DNA from: Kiritimatiellia bacterium
Lineage (GTDB): Bacteria; Verrucomicrobiota; Kiritimatiellia; RFP12; UBA1067
Length of the DNA stretch: 42,088 nucleotides
NCBI GenBank assembly: GCA_017525225.1
Contig: JAFXTB010000053.1
Coordinates: forward strand, 1-42,088
Direction of reading: 5' to 3'
Within the stretch, counting starts at the first letter, position 1. Each line of letters begins with the position of its first letter. This document shows, in pieces, positions 40,131 to 42,088 of this stretch. Below the pieces are notes generated by a model, which worked only from the letters and a program-made list of their open reading frames with translations, was not told where the DNA came from and searched no databases. Both the position numbers and the translations under genes were made by a program.

Positions 40131-42088
40131 ATGGGAAATGATCGGTTGATGGTGACGCGGGCACGCGCTGCGTGCGTGTTGTCGGTGCTGGCGGTCGTCG
40201 CGGCCGTCTTCGGCGAGGTCGGTGAACGGCCTGGCGTGCTGACGGGTACGCCCGATGCGCCGTTGCTCGTTTCAGCAAGCGGAAGAAAGGGTGGTCGCGT
40301 CTACCTCCTCGGAATCGACGGACGGATCGTCTGGGAGCAGTCCGGCTGCGGCAACGTGCACCGGGCGTTCCTCTCCAATGGACGCCTGTTCTACTCCAAC
40401 GGCTGCCTGTGGCGCGTGGACGACCCGGGCAAGGGGAAGGCGACGCTTCTCTACGATCCTGCGCCGGATGCGTCTCGCGAACGCTCGAAGCCGGGCGAGG
40501 GCGTATACGGCTTCGACCTTCTGGAGAACGGCAATCTCCTGGTCGCCGAGAACGCGACCGACTTCCTTTCCGAGATCACGCAGGATGGACAGGTAGTCCG
40601 CCGTTTCAAGGGCAATGCCGCGGGGCTCGACGGCAAGACGCCTAAGAGCCTCCACCACCATTACCGCATGTGCCGCGCTACGGCGTTTGGCACGTGGCTC
40701 GTGTGCTGTTCCGGCGTCGGCCTCGTGCGCGAGTTCAATCCGCGCACGAAGGCGCAGATCGCCCAGTGGAAGATCGGCGAACTCGCCTTCGACGCCTACC
40801 GGAAGGCCAACGGCAACACGGTCGTCTCGCACCTCTCCGCCATCTCGGAGTTGTCTCCTGCGGGACGCGTGGTGTGGCGCTTCGCGTGCGCCGACCATCC
40901 GGACCTCAAGCTCGGTAACCTTTGCGGCATACAGGATCGTCCGAACGGCAATCTCGTGGTCGGCTCCTACCGGAACGGATCGCAGGACGGAACGCGCACG
41001 ACGGCGTTCGAGCTGACGCCGGAGGGGAAGGTGGCCTGGCGGTTCGCGTCCACCAACGATGCGACGATGATGACGGTGTGGATGGTGGACGAGGCGCGTG
41101 CGGGGACGGACGTCCGCGCCGCGCGCGAACAGATGCGCGTGTTCAATGCGGCGGCGGCGAAGCGGTTCCTCGCCGACATGAAGGGCAACGCGAAGTACGA
41201 CTACGCGAAGCATGCACCGGCAATCGAGGCGCTGATCGAGAAGGAACAGGCGGTACGTGTGGCGCTGGGAGGGGTGTGTGCAACGGGCGGTACGCCCGTT
41301 GTCACAGCGAAGGAGGCCGTGCGGATGGTGGAGGCGTACCGGCAGGCGATGCTGGCAAACCCCGTGCTTGACTTCGAGGAAATCCTCTGCGTGCGACGCA
41401 AGGTCGCCGAGCCGCGCCGGGGCACGTATCCACTGCAGCTGCTGGGCGAATACGATTTCGGCTTCACGGGACTAAACGCCCACAACCACATGGACCTCCA
41501 TCGGAAGGGCTACGACAACGACATCGTCCTACTCTCGGGTTGGAAGACCGGTACGGCCACGGCGCGCAGCCTGTACCATCCGTCGGATACGGGCATCGTG
41601 CGCGATCTCGACCTCGACTTCGACGCCACCCGCATCCTTTTCACCGGTTACCGCGGCACGAACGACCTCCTCGGCGTTTACGAGATTGAATTAAATGGTG
41701 AAATAGTTAAATCGCCGCCTGCGGCGGCTTTAAATGGATTAAATGGTGAAATGGTTAAATCGCCGCCTTCGGCGGCTTTAAATGGAGCGGAGCGCAATTT
41801 AATGGGAGCGAAGCGACCATTTAAAGGCGGCGAAGCCGCCGATTTAAAGGGCGAAGCCCGATTTAATCTTCAGCCGACCCTCGTCTCTCCTGAAGACGGC
41901 CACTACGACATCCAGTGGTGGGACGCCTGCTATCTGCCGAACAAGGACCAGGTGGTCATGCTTGGCACCGCCCCTTGGCAGTTCCTGCCGTGCGAGGATG
42001 GCAACTACCCGATGTGCGTGCTCTACCGCGTGGACCGCAAGACGGGCGAGGTGCGCCAGCTCACGTTCGAGCAGGACAGCGACTTCAC
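40131..42088 (+). CDS. secreted beta-propeller protein with hydrazine-synthase-alpha-like C-terminus (partial)
   Basis: An open frame of 652 codons that runs off the right edge. A signal-like segment (ACVLSVLAVVAAVFGE) is followed by propeller blades of PQQ/arylsulfotransferase-like pattern (GRVYLLGIDGRIVWEQ; GYGFDLLENGNLLVAE-type; CGIQDRPNGNLVVGSY), residues 40-310. After a helical stretch, residues 455-652 resemble the domain of hydrazine synthase alpha-like proteins common in PVC bacteria: GLNAHNHMDLH, PSDTGIVRDLDLDFD, and QWWDACYLPNKDQVVMLGT. Between these, residues 521-579 are encoded by an inserted repeat element that keeps the frame open. The start at 40131 lacks an SD; ATG 40149 is an alternative. 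Function unknown; perhaps a carbohydrate- or metal-binding surface protein. Read from the three-frame translation by eye. Confidence 0.65.
   Translation, partial: MGNDRLMVTRARAACVLSVLAVVAAVFGEVGERPGVLTGTPDAPLLVSASGRKGGRVYLLGIDGRIVWEQSGCGNVHRAFLSNGRLFYSNGCLWRVDDPGKGKATLLYDPAPDASRERSKPGEGVYGFDLLENGNLLVAENATDFLSEITQDGQVVRRFKGNAAGLDGKTPKSLHHHYRMCRATAFGTWLVCCSGVGLVREFNPRTKAQIAQWKIGELAFDAYRKANGNTVVSHLSAISELSPAGRVVWRFACADHPDLKLGNLCGIQDRPNGNLVVGSYRNGSQDGTRTTAFELTPEGKVAWRFASTNDATMMTVWMVDEARAGTDVRAAREQMRVFNAAAAKRFLADMKGNAKYDYAKHAPAIEALIEKEQAVRVALGGVCATGGTPVVTAKEAVRMVEAYRQAMLANPVLDFEEILCVRRKVAEPRRGTYPLQLLGEYDFGFTGLNAHNHMDLHRKGYDNDIVLLSGWKTGTATARSLYHPSDTGIVRDLDLDFDATRILFTGYRGTNDLLGVYEIELNGEIVKSPPAAALNGLNGEMVKSPPSAALNGAERNLMGAKRPFKGGEAADLKGEARFNLQPTLVSPEDGHYDIQWWDACYLPNKDQVVMLGTAPWQFLPCEDGNYPMCVLYRVDRKTGEVRQLTFEQDSDF
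41691..41867. repeat. 177-bp in-frame palindromic repeat insertion
   Basis: Two 48-bp tandem copies (41691-41738 and 41739-41786, differing at two bases) are followed by 81 bp of related palindromes. Each 48-mer contains a hairpin GCCGCC-NNC-GGCGGC (triloop TGC or TTC) bordered by TTAAAT/TTTAAAT. The right half has the inverse form GGCGGC-GAA-GCCGCC at 41826-41840 and a shorter GGGC-GAA-GCCC near 41849-41859. The total of 59 codons has no stop and inserts LNGEIVKSPPAAALNG-type repeats plus a basic stretch between two conserved parts of the propeller protein. Base composition is unlike the host gene. Confidence 0.85.

Noticed and set aside
41691-41786. Two 48-bp direct repeats considered as a CRISPR array
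   Set aside because: The copies abut with no spacers, are within a coding frame, and no cas gene is near.
1-42088. tRNA, rRNA, tmRNA, transposase or prophage genes
   Set aside because: I saw no cloverleaf with a T-loop GTTCRA signature and CCA-end pairing, no rRNA stretches, and no integrase, transposase or phage structural motifs by eye.

Overview
The window is a GC-rich bacterial chromosome segment with densely packed genes. Gene content (a MoxR/DUF58/BatD-like set, a Gld-type ABC transporter with DUF4340, giant secreted beta-rich proteins with Calx-beta and Ig-like modules, a double-SIS GCKR/MurQ-like protein, a propeller with a hydrazine-synthase-alpha-like C-terminus) suggests a Gram-negative member of the PVC group, most likely a gut-type Kiritimatiellota/Verrucomicrobiota lineage. 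This assignment is inferred from gene content; no rRNA or other phylogenetic marker was compared.

Left part (1-16.2 kb), mostly housekeeping: the 3' end of an unknown gene; a NagB-like protein with a substituted catalytic residue; the rplM-rpsI operon with a structured leader; a DEAD-box RNA helicase converging on and overlapping a MATE/MOP-type membrane protein; L-rhamnose isomerase; a Gld-like ABC transporter operon (ATPase, permease-GldG fusion, DUF4340 protein) ending in an NAD-dependent epimerase; on the minus strand a membrane protein coupled to an OmpR/PhoB-type response regulator; then a small membrane protein, adk and map.

Middle part (16.3-20.0 kb): a Nif3-like metal protein, then MoxR ATPase, a DUF58 protein and a BatD/DUF4381-like membrane protein whose frame is broken by one missing C.

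Right part (20.0-42.1 kb), the accessory region: a very strong promoter drives a monocistronic, disulfide-rich secreted protein closed by a classic terminator. After it comes one uninterrupted co-directional array running off the window: a SurA/PrsA-like PPIase lipoprotein, a 1518-residue secreted protein with two thioredoxin-like domains, an 1894-residue secreted protein, an O-antigen-ligase/polymerase-like membrane protein, a second thioredoxin-plus-InlB-repeat secreted protein, a polyprenyl-phosphate sugar-1-phosphate transferase, a GCKR/MurQ-like protein, and a secreted propeller. I read this as a candidate system for making, oxidatively folding and perhaps glycosylating surface proteins; that reading is inference.

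Two further signals stand out. Five genes have an extended -10 box (TGNTANAAT) only 9-10 bases before the start codon, which predicts leaderless mRNAs, and the same box serves SD-led genes. The last gene carries a 177-bp in-frame insertion made of tandem 48-bp repeats and GC hairpins separated by TTTAAAT-like spacers, resembling in-frame palindromic elements.
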